Notes: generated by a model from the sequence alone, not told the origin. Counted from the stretch's first letter, positions 41,980 through 50,395 are shown. The stretch: 64,000 nt of DNA from Aldehydirespirator sp963662645 (GCA_963662645.2 OY759762.1:2170001-2234000); one strand, 5' to 3'. Numbers and translations: made by a program.

Positions 41980-41985
41980 ACACTA
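41980..41985 (-). promoter_or_regulatory. -10 box of a probable leaderless promoter
   Basis: TAGTGT 7 nt before GTG 41972 of the acyl-CoA ligase; decides the start. Confidence 0.45.
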
Positions 41986-42153
41986 GTTGGGAGCGTCCGC
42001 CAGTCCCATCTTGCGCGAGGCCGAGCGACTCCCTTCCGACAAACGGTGGAGGGATCGCGGTCAGCGATGGTGACTGGGTCGGGCCGGTTCCCCAGCCCCA
42101 TCCGTGGCCGCGGGCCGGAGTACTATGCGCGGCCACCGGGATCGGCCAGACCT

Positions 42154-43464
42154 ATGCAAGACCTGCCCCGCGGCACCATCGATGTGGACCATCAGGCCCC
42201 GAGCTTCATTGCCGATCGCCACCGCCGGTACGCGGAACTGCGGGACCGGTGCCCGGTGGTGTTCAACCGCCACTATGGCGGCTTCTGGATGGTCACCGAC
42301 TACGAGTCGGTGGCCGCAGTGGCCCGCGACAACCACACCTTCGCCCACAAGTACGAGCCCGACTCCGGCGACGGGATCTCCTACTACGGGATCTGCGGCA
42401 TTCCCCGGCCTCCCTATGTGCCCCGGATGGGGGTGTCGGAGATCGACGGGCCCGAGCACGCCGACCTGCGCCGGGTGCTCAACCCCCATATGACCGCCCG
42501 GGTCATCGAGCGCCAGCGGCCGAGGATGGAGGCGGTGTCGGCCTGGTTCCTCGACCAGGTCTCGGAGGCCGGCGCCGCCGATCTGGTGCTCGACTACGCC
42601 ACCCCGGTACCGGCGGTGCTGACCCTCGAGCTGATGGGCATGGAGTCGGCCAACTGGAGGCACTATGCCGACTTCTTCCACGCCACTTCGTCCTACGAGC
42701 CGTCCGATCCGAGGTTCCGCCGCGCGGTGGCCCGCCGCGATGACATGTGGGCCGAGCTGGCCGGGTTCGCCTCCTTCCGGCGGGACAACCCGGCTGACGA
42801 CGTGACCACCGCCCTGGTGACCGCGATCATCGACGGCCGGCCCCTGACCGACGACGAGATCACCGGGATCATGTGGAACCTGGTGGCCGGCGGCCTCGAC
42901 ACAACCACGTCGCTGGTCTCGTGGGGCTTGCACTACCTGGGCAACCATCCCGATGACCGCACCCGCCTCATCGACGACCCTGGCCTGATCCCGGCCGCGG
43001 TCGAGGAGTTCTTGCGCTACTACAGCCCCAGCGAGACCCTCACCCGCACCGCCACCCGCGATGTGGAGCTGGGAGGCCGCCAGATCCGCAGGGGCGATGT
43101 GGTGTTCATCAGCTGGGTGGCTGCCAACCACGATCCGTCGGTGTTCGAGGTCGCGGGGGAAGTGCGTATCGACCGGGCCGCCAACAAGCATCTGGCCTTC
43201 GGCCTGGGCGGCCACCGTTGTATCGGCTCTTCGATTGCCCGCATCGAGTCCGAGTTGATGCTGGGCGACGTGCTCAGGCGCGTCGGCGACTACGAGATCG
43301 ACGCCGACGGCTTCAAGCCCTATCCGGGGAACCTGCTGATGACCGGCGTGGTGTCGATGCCGGTGACGTTCACGCCGAGCGCCCGCTCCGGCGCCGCCGA
43401 CCCCTTCGCCCCTGGTCGAGATCGCCAACCTGTAGAGGCTGGCGGGAAGGATCGCGTGCAGTGA
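42154..43464 (+). CDS. Cytochrome P450
   Basis: 436-residue soluble P450. I-helix LVAGGLDTTTSLVSW, ExxR EEFLRYY, haem loop FGLGGHRCIGSSIARIE. ATG 42154 opens QDLPRGTIDVDHQAPSF, a normal N-terminus; the frame is open further upstream but overlaps the divergent ligase. Terminates overlapping the DUF4202 gene by 4 nt (GTGA), so the two proteins are coupled. Redox partner genes are not adjacent. The branch (CYP with GxxSxxAR type haem loop) suggests a hydrophobic or terpenoid/steroid-like substrate, only as a guess. Confidence 0.92.
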   Translation: MQDLPRGTIDVDHQAPSFIADRHRRYAELRDRCPVVFNRHYGGFWMVTDYESVAAVARDNHTFAHKYEPDSGDGISYYGICGIPRPPYVPRMGVSEIDGPEHADLRRVLNPHMTARVIERQRPRMEAVSAWFLDQVSEAGAADLVLDYATPVPAVLTLELMGMESANWRHYADFFHATSSYEPSDPRFRRAVARRDDMWAELAGFASFRRDNPADDVTTALVTAIIDGRPLTDDEITGIMWNLVAGGLDTTTSLVSWGLHYLGNHPDDRTRLIDDPGLIPAAVEEFLRYYSPSETLTRTATRDVELGGRQIRRGDVVFISWVAANHDPSVFEVAGEVRIDRAANKHLAFGLGGHRCIGSSIARIESELMLGDVLRRVGDYEIDADGFKPYPGNLLMTGVVSMPVTFTPSARSGAADPFAPGRDRQPVEAGGKDRVQ

Positions 43465-44084
43465 GCGGCAATGACGGCGTAGCCGAGTCTCGGAGCGCGA
43501 TAGACGCGGCCAATGCCACCGATCCCCGTGAACACGACGGGGTGCCGTTGGCGCTGGCCCAGGGGCGCAGGGCCGAGGAGTGGGTGGTCCGTCTCGATCC
43601 GGATGCCTCCGACGCGCTGAGGCTGGCGGCCAGGGCCCACCATCTGCGTCGCTGGGAGCTGGCTCGCTCCGACTTCCCCGAGGGCCGGGCCGGCTACCTG
43701 CGCTGGCGGAGGGCCCAGCGGGACCGTCATGCCCGGGACTTGGTCGCCCTCCTCGACAACGCGGGCGTAGACGGCTCCATTTCGGCCAGGGCCGCGCAGA
43801 TCGTGGCCAAGCGGGGGCTGGGCTCCGACCCCGAGGTGCAGACATTCGAGGACGCGGTGAGCCTCACGTTCCTGGAGACGGAGCTGCTTTCGGTGCTCGG
43901 CCGGCTCAACGACGACAGCAAGGCCGCCGACATCGTGGCCAAGACCCTCGCCAAGATGAGCGCCGCCGGCCGGGAGCAGGCCGCCTCTGTGTCCGCTGGC
44001 CTCGACGAGCGCAGCCGCCGGATCCTCTCCGAGGCGAGCGCGGCCTTCGCCCGGAGCGGGAGCGACCGCCGGCACCGGCACTGA
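43461..44084 (+). CDS. DUF4202 protein
   Basis: 207-residue protein matching the DUF4202 pattern: an SAIDAANATDP N-terminus, then LAQGRRAEEWVVRLDPDASDALRLAARAHHLRRWELARS, FPEGRAGYLRWRRAQRD and DPEVQTFEDAVSLTFLETEL. The function of the family is unknown; a conserved ring of H/R/E residues suggests a metal- or nucleotide-type helical enzyme. Four-nt overlap with the P450 stop implies coupled production. Its own stop lies in the first of several repeats (44077 onwards). Confidence 0.85.
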   Translation: MSGNDGVAESRSAIDAANATDPREHDGVPLALAQGRRAEEWVVRLDPDASDALRLAARAHHLRRWELARSDFPEGRAGYLRWRRAQRDRHARDLVALLDNAGVDGSISARAAQIVAKRGLGSDPEVQTFEDAVSLTFLETELLSVLGRLNDDSKAADIVAKTLAKMSAAGREQAASVSAGLDERSRRILSEASAAFARSGSDRRHRH

Positions 44085-44160
44085 CGGTCGTCGGGGCACC
44101 GGCACTGACGGTCGTCGGGGCATCGGCACTGACATCTTGTCGGGGCACCGGCATTGACGG
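44077..44160 (+). repeat. 24-bp tandem repeat (about 3.5 copies) at the end of the DUF4202 gene
   Basis: Unit GGCACTGACGGTCGTCGGGGCACC at 44077, 44101, then an altered 25-bp copy at 44125 and a partial copy at 44150. The first holds the TGA stop of DUF4202, and each later copy repeats the GGCACTGA (or GGCATTGA) stop context. Not a CRISPR: no spacers, tandem and short. Confidence 0.85.
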
Positions 44161-44183
44161 ACGGCCCGCAATCGGCCGCCCGT

Positions 44184-45509
44184 CTAACTGCTCAGATGCT
44201 TGTAGGTGGCGGTCTCGATGTCGGCGTAGAGTTGGTAGGAGCGGGGGTCGGCGAACGGGAGTTGCTGGCTGATGTAGGTGCCGGCGACCTGGTTCCTCAT
44301 GTCGATCCAGAAGAAGGTGTTGGCTATGCCGGCCCACATGAGTCCGCCCGCGGGCCGTCCCGTGGGCAGCGGCGCCTCGTTGATCTGGAACGTCAGGCCC
44401 CAGGTCTTCTCCACACCGGGGAAGAACTCGGCGTCGTTGGTGAGCTCGGGCATCGCCGTGGGCAGGGCGACCACCCGGAGGTCTCCGATGTGGTTGGCCG
44501 TCATCTGGTCCACCGTCTCGGAGCGCAGCACCTCCACGCCGCGGAGGCTGCCCCGGCCCAGGATCATCTGAAGGAAGCGGCAGTAGTCCTCCACGGTGCT
44601 GAAGAGCCCGCCGCCGCCCGACAGGTGCTCCGGTTCCGGCGACGGGGCGGCCTCGGCGACGGTCAGCGAGCCGTCGGGCAGCCGGGTGTGGATCGCCGCC
44701 CGGCGGGCCTGCAGCTGGTCGCTGAGACTGAAGGCGGTGGAGTCCATGCCCAGCGGCTTGAGGATGTTCTCATCGACGTAGTCGTCGAGTCGCCGGCCGG
44801 AGGCCTCCTCCACCATGCGCCCCACGAAGTCGATGTTGATGCCGTACATCCAGCGCTCGCCGGGATCGAACAGCGCCGGCACCGGCGTCTCCAAGGTCAC
44901 CAGTTCCCCGCTGTTCATCGAGTCGGTGCCGGTGGCCCGCTGGCAGCGCCGCAAGGTCTCGTTCCAGTATTGGTAGCCGAACCCGGCGGTGTGGGTCAGC
45001 AGGTGGCGCAGCGTGATCGGGGCCCTGGCCGGGCGCACCCGGGGCTGCCCGTCTTCGCCGAAGCCCTCCAACACACCCGCCTCGGCCAGGGTGGGCAATA
45101 CGCTCGACGCGGGCCCGTCCAGGCTGAGCTCGCCCCTCTCCACGAGCTGCATGGCCGCAGTGCCGGTGATGGCCTTGGTCATGGAGGCGATCCAGCAGAC
45201 GGTGTCGGGCGTCATGGGGCCGGCGCGGGCCGCGGGGTCGGCCGATCGCACCCCGGCAGCCGCGGCAGCCAGAAGCCCGTCGCGGGTAACGATTTGGGCC
45301 GCTGCCCCCACGATGTCACCGCGGCTCACGCCCCGGTCGAGGATTGCCTGCGCATCGTTCTGCAGAGCGCCCGCAAATGGGTGAGAGTCCGTTGCGCCGA
45401 AATGGGGTGTTTCCTGCTCTTGTTCGCTGCGCTCACGGGCCGCTCGGGCCACGGGCTCGCCCGCATGGGGGGGATTCGATCGACTATTCGCTCGGCCTCT
45501 CAACGCCAT
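44184..45509 (-). CDS. Serine hydrolase, beta-lactamase/esterase family
   Basis: 441-residue class C beta-lactamase-fold protein, a serine hydrolase/esterase or transpeptidase-type enzyme. Nucleophile motif SMTK at S109-K112 (CWIASMTKAITG), the YxN-type region HTAGFGYQYWNETL, and a C-terminal GGLMWAGIANTFF segment. Start is uncertain: ATG 45509 has AGGAG upstream, but residues ~4-48 are encoded by a dispersed repeat also found between two genes at 50396. The domain itself begins near QAILDRGVSRGDIV, so the native start may lie in or after the repeat. Confidence 0.78.
   Translation of the reverse strand: MALRGRANSRSNPPHAGEPVARAARERSEQEQETPHFGATDSHPFAGALQNDAQAILDRGVSRGDIVGAAAQIVTRDGLLAAAAAGVRSADPAARAGPMTPDTVCWIASMTKAITGTAAMQLVERGELSLDGPASSVLPTLAEAGVLEGFGEDGQPRVRPARAPITLRHLLTHTAGFGYQYWNETLRRCQRATGTDSMNSGELVTLETPVPALFDPGERWMYGINIDFVGRMVEEASGRRLDDYVDENILKPLGMDSTAFSLSDQLQARRAAIHTRLPDGSLTVAEAAPSPEPEHLSGGGGLFSTVEDYCRFLQMILGRGSLRGVEVLRSETVDQMTANHIGDLRVVALPTAMPELTNDAEFFPGVEKTWGLTFQINEAPLPTGRPAGGLMWAGIANTFFWIDMRNQVAGTYISQQLPFADPRSYQLYADIETATYKHLSS
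45367..45500. repeat. Dispersed repeat, copy A (with 50396-50527)
   Basis: Shares a near-identical core of about 60 bp with 50444-50505 (begins GCTCTTGTTCGCTGCGC, then TCACGGGCCGCTC) and ends with ATTCGCTCGGCCTCT in both. Flanking bases are also alignable over about 130 bp. Copy A lies inside the reading frame of the serine hydrolase N-terminus; copy B lies between genes. Confidence 0.8.
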
Positions 45510-45566
45510 CGGTGCCGCTCCTGTTGTGCCGGACCCCGCCTCGCCGAGGTCGGGCGCCAATGGCTA

Positions 45567-46508
45567 TCACGCCAGCAGGGCCTCCACGGAGGCGGCCCAG
45601 CCGACGTGGGTGCCGACTGTCACCGGGTCGAACCCGGGCACCGCCAACGACGACACGCCGAGCTTGCGGCCGATGGCGGCGATGGGCGCCGGGTCAAGAT
45701 CATCGAACACGAGGTCCTCGAGCGCGGCGGGTGGAATGAGGGCTCCCGCGGCTGGCACGTCGCCCCGCACGAGTTGCTCCCTGACGGCTTCGACCCCAGC
45801 GTCGTCCAGGCCCCATCGGTGCCTGATCTCGGCGGCGGTGTTCAGCGCGGCGTACACGGCGACATGCAGGAGCGATGCTGGCGGAGCGTCGCGGTGGCGG
45901 ACGAGGGGGGCCCAGATGAGCTCCGGCGGCCGGGGCCGGCGCGCGGCGCCGTCGTGGATGATCGACGCGGAGCGCTCCAGGTCCGAAGCCGGGATCGCCC
46001 ACAGCAGGACCTGGTCGGCCATCGCGCCGGCGGTGCGCAGCATCTGATCGCCCCGCCCCGCGATCAGGATCGGGACAGGATCGAGGGAGACATCGAGACC
46101 GCGGCCGGAAGCCGCGTCGAGTGTCCCGCTGGCGGCGGCCTCGCGCAGGAAGGCGACGAGATCTGCGACCCTGGCGGCCGCGTCCCGCCGGGAGATCCGG
46201 GCCGCGGCGGTGACCTCCGATCCGCCGGCGGAGACGCCGCAGAACACGCGGCCGCGCGCTGTCTCCTGCAGGGTGGCCAGCGCCGCCGCGGTGTGGAATC
46301 GGTGGCGCATGTAGGGGTTGGTCATGGCCGGTCCGATCCCGATCCGCTCGGTCGCTGCGGCTACCTGGCCGAGCAGCATCCAGACGTCGCGCCACCAGAA
46401 GGCGTCGGCTACGCCGATCCACTCCGCCCCGGCCCCCTCGGCTGCCCGGGCGAGCCCCACCGCCTGGTTGGCGTCAGGGTTGGGGACATGGTTGATCACA
46501 CCGACCAT
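45567..46508 (-). CDS. LLM-class (F420/flavin-type) oxidoreductase
   Basis: 313-residue luciferase-like barrel: EWIGVADAFWWRDVWMLLGQ, IGIGPAMTNPYMRHRFHTAAALATL, GRVFCGVSAGG and a C-terminal half containing LDPVPILIAGRGDQML. The TNPYxRHP motif and GxSAGGxE resemble the methylene-tetrahydromethanopterin reductase-like F420 branch. Stop is 57 nt upstream of the serine hydrolase start, and the 345-residue LLM gene precedes it by 3 nt, forming one transcription unit. Hydride acceptor/donor and substrate undetermined. Confidence 0.85.
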   Translation of the reverse strand: MVGVINHVPNPDANQAVGLARAAEGAGAEWIGVADAFWWRDVWMLLGQVAAATERIGIGPAMTNPYMRHRFHTAAALATLQETARGRVFCGVSAGGSEVTAAARISRRDAAARVADLVAFLREAAASGTLDAASGRGLDVSLDPVPILIAGRGDQMLRTAGAMADQVLLWAIPASDLERSASIIHDGAARRPRPPELIWAPLVRHRDAPPASLLHVAVYAALNTAAEIRHRWGLDDAGVEAVREQLVRGDVPAAGALIPPAALEDLVFDDLDPAPIAAIGRKLGVSSLAVPGFDPVTVGTHVGWAASVEALLA

Positions 46509-46511
46509 CGT

Positions 46512-47549
46512 TCAGTCCTGGAGCTGGGCGGTCATGGCCGCGAAGGCCTCGGCCGCGTGGGACGCGCCCTCGTGGAGGTCGTCCTGGACCAGGGCGAGTC
46601 CGATGCTGGCGGGTCGATGCTCGCGTACGAGTTCTGCGAGCCGCCTGCCGACCGTCGGGGGCGGGCCGGCCAGCATCAGCCGTTCGAGCACCGTGTCGTC
46701 GATCAGCGCCCGTGCCGGTTCCGGGTCGCCGCCCCGGATCGCCTCGGCAGCCGTTGTCACGGCGTCGAGGTCGAGTCCGAGTTCTTGGCGTGTCTCCGGC
46801 GGAGTGTCGAGCAGCGACCAGATCATCTCGGGCCGGTGCCGGTCTGCCGCCTTCTCGGTGAACGCGACGCTCGGGTACAGGGCGATGTCGATGGGGCGCA
46901 CCGACCGGGCCCAGCCGACGACGGCGGGGTAGCGGAACGGAGGCATGCCGGCCACGAACGCGCCGTCGGCCCGCTCGGACGCGAGCCGGTTGAGCCGGGG
47001 GCCGCGGGCGCCCACGAACACCGGCAGCGGCGAGCCGGCGGAGATCTCGGAGACGGCGACGTCGGAGGGCGAGTAACCGGCCGCCGGCGTCGCGGTCGCG
47101 ACCGCCTTGGCGATGTCGAGGAACTCGCGCATCCGGTCGAGAGGCCTGCAGGCCTGCAGGCCGAACGGTGAGAGCGACATCTGGCCCCCCGCGCCGACGC
47201 CGAGCACGGTCCGACCGCCGCTGAGCTCGTGGATGGTCAGCATGCTGGCGGCCGTGACGCCGGGATGGCGCACGTAGGGATTGGTGACGCCGGTGGCCAG
47301 CCGGATCCGGTCGGTGACGACCGCGGCCGCGGCGAGCACGGCGAAGGGGTCGCGTGCCGGTCCTTCGTCGCCCACCCAGAGCTCGTCAAGGCCGAGGTCC
47401 TCGACATGGCGGGCCAAGTCGACCAACTCGGATGCCGGAACGTCGGGGAACACCCACACGCCGACGGCAGGAACGGTGTCGCCGGTCGCGGTGCTGTTGC
47501 TCGCGGTGTCGCCGGTCGCGTCGTCGCCGGTCGCGGTGCTGTCGCTCAC
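46512..47549 (-). CDS. LLM-class (F420/flavin-type) oxidoreductase with duplicated N-terminus
   Basis: 345-residue luciferase-like protein. The barrel begins at VPAVGVWVFPDVPASELVDLA; landmarks are LDELWVGDEGPARDPFAVL, TGVTNPYVRHPGVTAASMLTI and GVGAGGQMSLSPFG. Residues 1-26 (MSDSTATGDDATGD ...) are a low-complexity Ser/Thr/Ala/Gly/Asp extension encoded by two 45-bp tandem copies of the start region, so the real start may be downstream in the repeat or at the first GTG. Overlaps nothing; ends 3 nt before the next LLM gene. Confidence 0.83.
   Translation of the reverse strand: MSDSTATGDDATGDTASNSTATGDTVPAVGVWVFPDVPASELVDLARHVEDLGLDELWVGDEGPARDPFAVLAAAAVVTDRIRLATGVTNPYVRHPGVTAASMLTIHELSGGRTVLGVGAGGQMSLSPFGLQACRPLDRMREFLDIAKAVATATPAAGYSPSDVAVSEISAGSPLPVFVGARGPRLNRLASERADGAFVAGMPPFRYPAVVGWARSVRPIDIALYPSVAFTEKAADRHRPEMIWSLLDTPPETRQELGLDLDAVTTAAEAIRGGDPEPARALIDDTVLERLMLAGPPPTVGRRLAELVREHRPASIGLALVQDDLHEGASHAAEAFAAMTAQLQD
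47460..47549 (-). repeat. 45-bp in-frame tandem duplication of a gene start
   Basis: On the minus strand, GTGAGCGACAGCACCGCGAC (with its next seven bases) at the start recurs 45 bp later as GCGAGCAACAGCACCGCGAC, 25 of 27 matching. The period is a multiple of three, so the duplication adds 15 codons to the N-terminus. Confidence 0.75.
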
Positions 47550-47574
47550 GGTTTCGCCGGTCGTGGTGCTGGCC

Positions 47575-47580
47575 TACCAT
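47575..47580 (+). promoter_or_regulatory. -10 box of a probable leaderless promoter
   Basis: TACCAT 7 nt before the ATG of the AhpD-like gene at 47588; selects that ATG over longer upstream frames. Confidence 0.45.
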
Positions 47581-47587
47581 CGCGGCC

Positions 47588-48166
47588 ATGGCCTGGATCG
47601 ACACCGTGGAGTGGGCCGACGCCGACGGTCCCCTCCGAGAGGCCTACGACTGGCAGGCGGCGGCGCTCGGAGCCCCGGCCGAGTTCACGATGCTGGGCAG
47701 CCTCTACCCCCCGATCGTCGAGGAGCGGCTCCGGCTCTATCGCACGGTTGAGCATTGCCCGTCGCAGCTCACCGCCATCGAGCGCCAGGCGGCCGCGCTG
47801 GTGACGTCCCGGCTGAACGGCACCGACCACTGCGCCTCCGGGCTGCGGCTCAAGCTCGAGTCCCTCGGTCTCGCCGCCGAAGCACTGGACGCCATCGACG
47901 CTGATCCGGGGAATGTGCAGATCGGCGACGAGCGCTTCGACGCCATCTGCGCGTACTCGGCCAAGCTCACCCTGTCGCCCGCCTCGGTCATCCGAGACGA
48001 CGTCGACCCGCTGCGCGAGCATGGACTCAGCGACCTCGACATCCTCGATCTCAACAACATGGTCGCCTACTACGCCTACATCAACCGGGTGGTGATGGGC
48101 CTCGGGCTTCGCAGCGTGATGACCTCCACCCACCAGGCGACGAGCGCAGTTCCCGCCGAGCGCTGA
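47588..48166 (+). CDS. Carboxymuconolactone decarboxylase/AhpD-like protein (degenerate active site)
   Basis: 192-residue protein of the CMD/AhpD helical fold (peroxidase-related branch), starting MAWIDTVEWADADGPLREAYDW. The site is SRLNGTDHCASG: C82 is present, but the first Cys of C-x2-C is Thr79 and the following His is Leu86, so canonical AhpD peroxidase chemistry seems lost. A second conserved segment is RFDAICAYSAKLTLSPA. Divergent from the LLM gene; likely leaderless. May be a structural or binding homologue in the LLM-linked pathway. Confidence 0.83.
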   Translation: MAWIDTVEWADADGPLREAYDWQAAALGAPAEFTMLGSLYPPIVEERLRLYRTVEHCPSQLTAIERQAAALVTSRLNGTDHCASGLRLKLESLGLAAEALDAIDADPGNVQIGDERFDAICAYSAKLTLSPASVIRDDVDPLREHGLSDLDILDLNNMVAYYAYINRVVMGLGLRSVMTSTHQATSAVPAER

Positions 48167-48210
48167 TCTCCGTCTCGTCGACCTCGGTCGTCTCGTCGAG
48201 TTCCGCACCG

Positions 48211-49014
48211 TCACAACTGCGGCACCACTTCTGCGGCGAGTATCTCGGTGGTTCTCAGGGAGCTGGCGTCGTCCTGGCCGGGGATGATCGACAGGTCTCT
48301 CACGCCCAGCTCGGCGTAGCGGCTGAGGGTGTCGACGAGTTCGTCGATTGAACCGGTGGTCGCGTGCCACTCGACGACATCGCCGACCACATCATGGGCG
48401 CCGTACTCGAGCCTGGTCCGGTGGGCCAGGAACTCCCCGCCCGCGTCGAAGTATCTCCGGGCGACCGGGGCCAGCTCTTCGGGCGTGGCCCGTGACGACA
48501 GGAAGGGCAGACCCAGCGCCACCGCTCTTCTCAGCGTGGCCGCGGCCCCGGCCAGCCACACCGGCGGCAGGCCGGCATCCGAGGGTCCGGGGGACAGCGT
48601 CACGTCACCGAGCAGCCGGAGCAGGTCCTCGAGGCGGTCGTCGAAAACGGCCGCACGATCCCCGAAGGCGATGCCCCTCGATTCGAGATCCTGAGCCCAG
48701 AATCCGGGCGTGACGACGAGCACGAACCCGCCGCCCGCCATCCGGTGCAGCGTGTTGGCCTGCTTGGCCAGCCAGGCCGGATCGCGCAGCGGGAGGATGG
48801 CGGCGGCGATGCCGGTGCGGGCCGTGGGAAACCACCCGGCCAGCCAGGCCAGCTCGCTCAGGCTCTCCATCGCGCCGGCCCAGACCACAAAGTCGGGATT
48901 GGCCAGGTAGCCGTCGCCGAGCCAGAGCGTGTCGAGTCCGCCCTCCACGGCGATCCTGCTCAGCTCGAGCGCCGTCTCCCGTGTCGTGGCGAACGGCGAG
49001 ATCCCGATCCGCAC
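48211..49014 (-). CDS. LLM-class (F420/flavin-type) oxidoreductase
   Basis: 267-residue luciferase-like protein: VRIGISPFATTRETALELSR, LDTLWLGDGYLANPDF, AILPLRDPAWLAKQANTLHRM and GFVLVVTPGFWAQDLESRGI. Shorter than the other three LLM proteins, so probably a single compact barrel. GTG start with GGAG upstream. Convergent with the AhpD-like gene at 47588, with 44 nt between the stops. Fourth LLM gene within 13 kb, a density that fits F420-based metabolism of several related substrates. Confidence 0.83.
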   Translation of the reverse strand: MRIGISPFATTRETALELSRIAVEGGLDTLWLGDGYLANPDFVVWAGAMESLSELAWLAGWFPTARTGIAAAILPLRDPAWLAKQANTLHRMAGGGFVLVVTPGFWAQDLESRGIAFGDRAAVFDDRLEDLLRLLGDVTLSPGPSDAGLPPVWLAGAAATLRRAVALGLPFLSSRATPEELAPVARRYFDAGGEFLAHRTRLEYGAHDVVGDVVEWHATTGSIDELVDTLSRYAELGVRDLSIIPGQDDASSLRTTEILAAEVVPQL

Positions 49015-49113
49015 ATCAGCTCCGGCGCATGGTCGTTCGCCCTTCTCGTGGTGAGCGAACCGTAGTGCAGGTCCCGGAGTTGCGGGGACTGGGGCCGGTC
49101 GCCGTTTGGTTGG

Positions 49114-50295
49114 CTAGCTCACCGTTTCGAGCAGGGGGAGCGGATCCATGCCGAGGACGGCCCGGTAGGTGTTGTGGAAGTGGTGCAGCGCAGGCTCGTT
49201 GCGGCCGAAGACGACGTGCTCGACGGCACCGCTGTTCGCGGTGACCTGCTGGCTGGCGCTGACTCTGTAGTCCTCGTCGCGGATGACGTTGCCCAGGCGC
49301 TCCTTCATCATCTTCAGTGCTTCGCCCCGCATTGACTCGGGCATCTCGTCCGACCAGCAGTAGAAGGCGATGTGGCTGGTGTGGCGGCCGGGATCGGCCG
49401 GGTCCGGGTAGGCCCGGACCAGGAAGCAGCCCAGGGCGAACGGCATGAGCTGCACGTTGGGGAACAGCCAGTACACCGGCAGGGTCACCTTGCCGATGTT
49501 CCACTGGTCCTCGGGCAGGTCGCGCATGTCGTCGATGGCCTTCAGCACCAGCAGCATCCGGTGGTGGCGGCCGTAGGTGTCGTAGCACTGGACGTTGCCG
49601 TAGTAGTACATGGCGAGGGTGTTCTCATGCAGGGTGGTGAAGTGGTACGTCTCGCCGTAGGTGTCCATGGCGAGCTTCCAGTTGCAGGCCGCCCCGTAGA
49701 TGTCGGCGCCTAGGTAGGCCAGCCTGTCGAGTCCCCAGGAGGCCAGTTCCGCGGCCAGTTCGTCGCCGAGCATCCCGTCGATGTCGACGGTGCCACCGGG
49801 CTGCGGGTGGACGGCCAGCAGGCCGTGACGCTCTTCGGCGGGCAGCTCGACGAGGCCGTGGCAGTCCTGGTCGATGTCGCCGAAGTGCTCGGGCTTGGGT
49901 ATCGCCACCAGGGCGCCGCCGATGTCGTAGGTCCAGCTGTGGAACGGGCAGGCGAAGCGCCGGGCCGAGCCCCGGGGGCGTTCCTCCAGCACGACGCCGC
50001 GGTGGCGGCAGGAGTTCACGAACGCCCGGAAGTGGCCGTCGCGGTCGCGGGTGGCCAGGATAGGCGTGCCGAGGTCGTTCATCGTCAGGAACGATCCGGG
50101 TTCGGGCAGGTCGTCGCTGAGGCCGATGATCTGCGGGTGGGCGTCGAAGAACTCGGCTCGCTCCCGGGCCGCCAGGTCGGGGTCGGTGTAGACCCGCACG
50201 GGGTTCAGCCGGAAGCCTCCGGCGTCCACCGTGGTGCCCGAGTCGAGCCGGGCCATGAGCGTCTTGATCTGGGCGACCTGCTCCGCGTGGTCCAT
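49114..50295 (-). CDS. Rieske non-haem iron oxygenase, alpha subunit
   Basis: 393-residue ring-hydroxylating-type oxygenase. The Rieske [2Fe-2S] centre is ligated by C-x-H in SCRHRGV and C-x2-H in CPFHSWTY. The mononuclear iron site is in the C-terminal half: the bridging Asp with MDTYGETYHFTTLHENT holding two His ligands. Full alpha-subunit length. GGGGAGG lies before the ATG. Ferredoxin and reductase partners are not adjacent. It could hydroxylate an aromatic ring or demethylate an O-/N-methyl group. Sits in the LLM/thiolase cluster on the same strand. Confidence 0.92.
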   Translation of the reverse strand: MDHAEQVAQIKTLMARLDSGTTVDAGGFRLNPVRVYTDPDLAARERAEFFDAHPQIIGLSDDLPEPGSFLTMNDLGTPILATRDRDGHFRAFVNSCRHRGVVLEERPRGSARRFACPFHSWTYDIGGALVAIPKPEHFGDIDQDCHGLVELPAEERHGLLAVHPQPGGTVDIDGMLGDELAAELASWGLDRLAYLGADIYGAACNWKLAMDTYGETYHFTTLHENTLAMYYYGNVQCYDTYGRHHRMLLVLKAIDDMRDLPEDQWNIGKVTLPVYWLFPNVQLMPFALGCFLVRAYPDPADPGRHTSHIAFYCWSDEMPESMRGEALKMMKERLGNVIRDEDYRVSASQQVTANSGAVEHVVFGRNEPALHHFHNTYRAVLGMDPLPLLETVS

Positions 50296-50395
50296 ACCGC
50301 CTCCCCTGCGCGTCGACGTCGAACGGTACTCAGCCTAGAGCCCGCCGAGCGCGGGCGCAGGCGCGTCCTTGAGGCGGCGAGGCGGGGCGTAAGGG

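Noticed and set aside
44077..44160. CRISPR array
   Set aside because: Repeats are 24-25 bp directly abutting, with no spacers and no cas genes in the window.
44154..47171. Long plus-strand open frame (about 1,000 codons)
   Set aside because: Overlaps the serine hydrolase and two LLM genes antisense; no recognisable domain.
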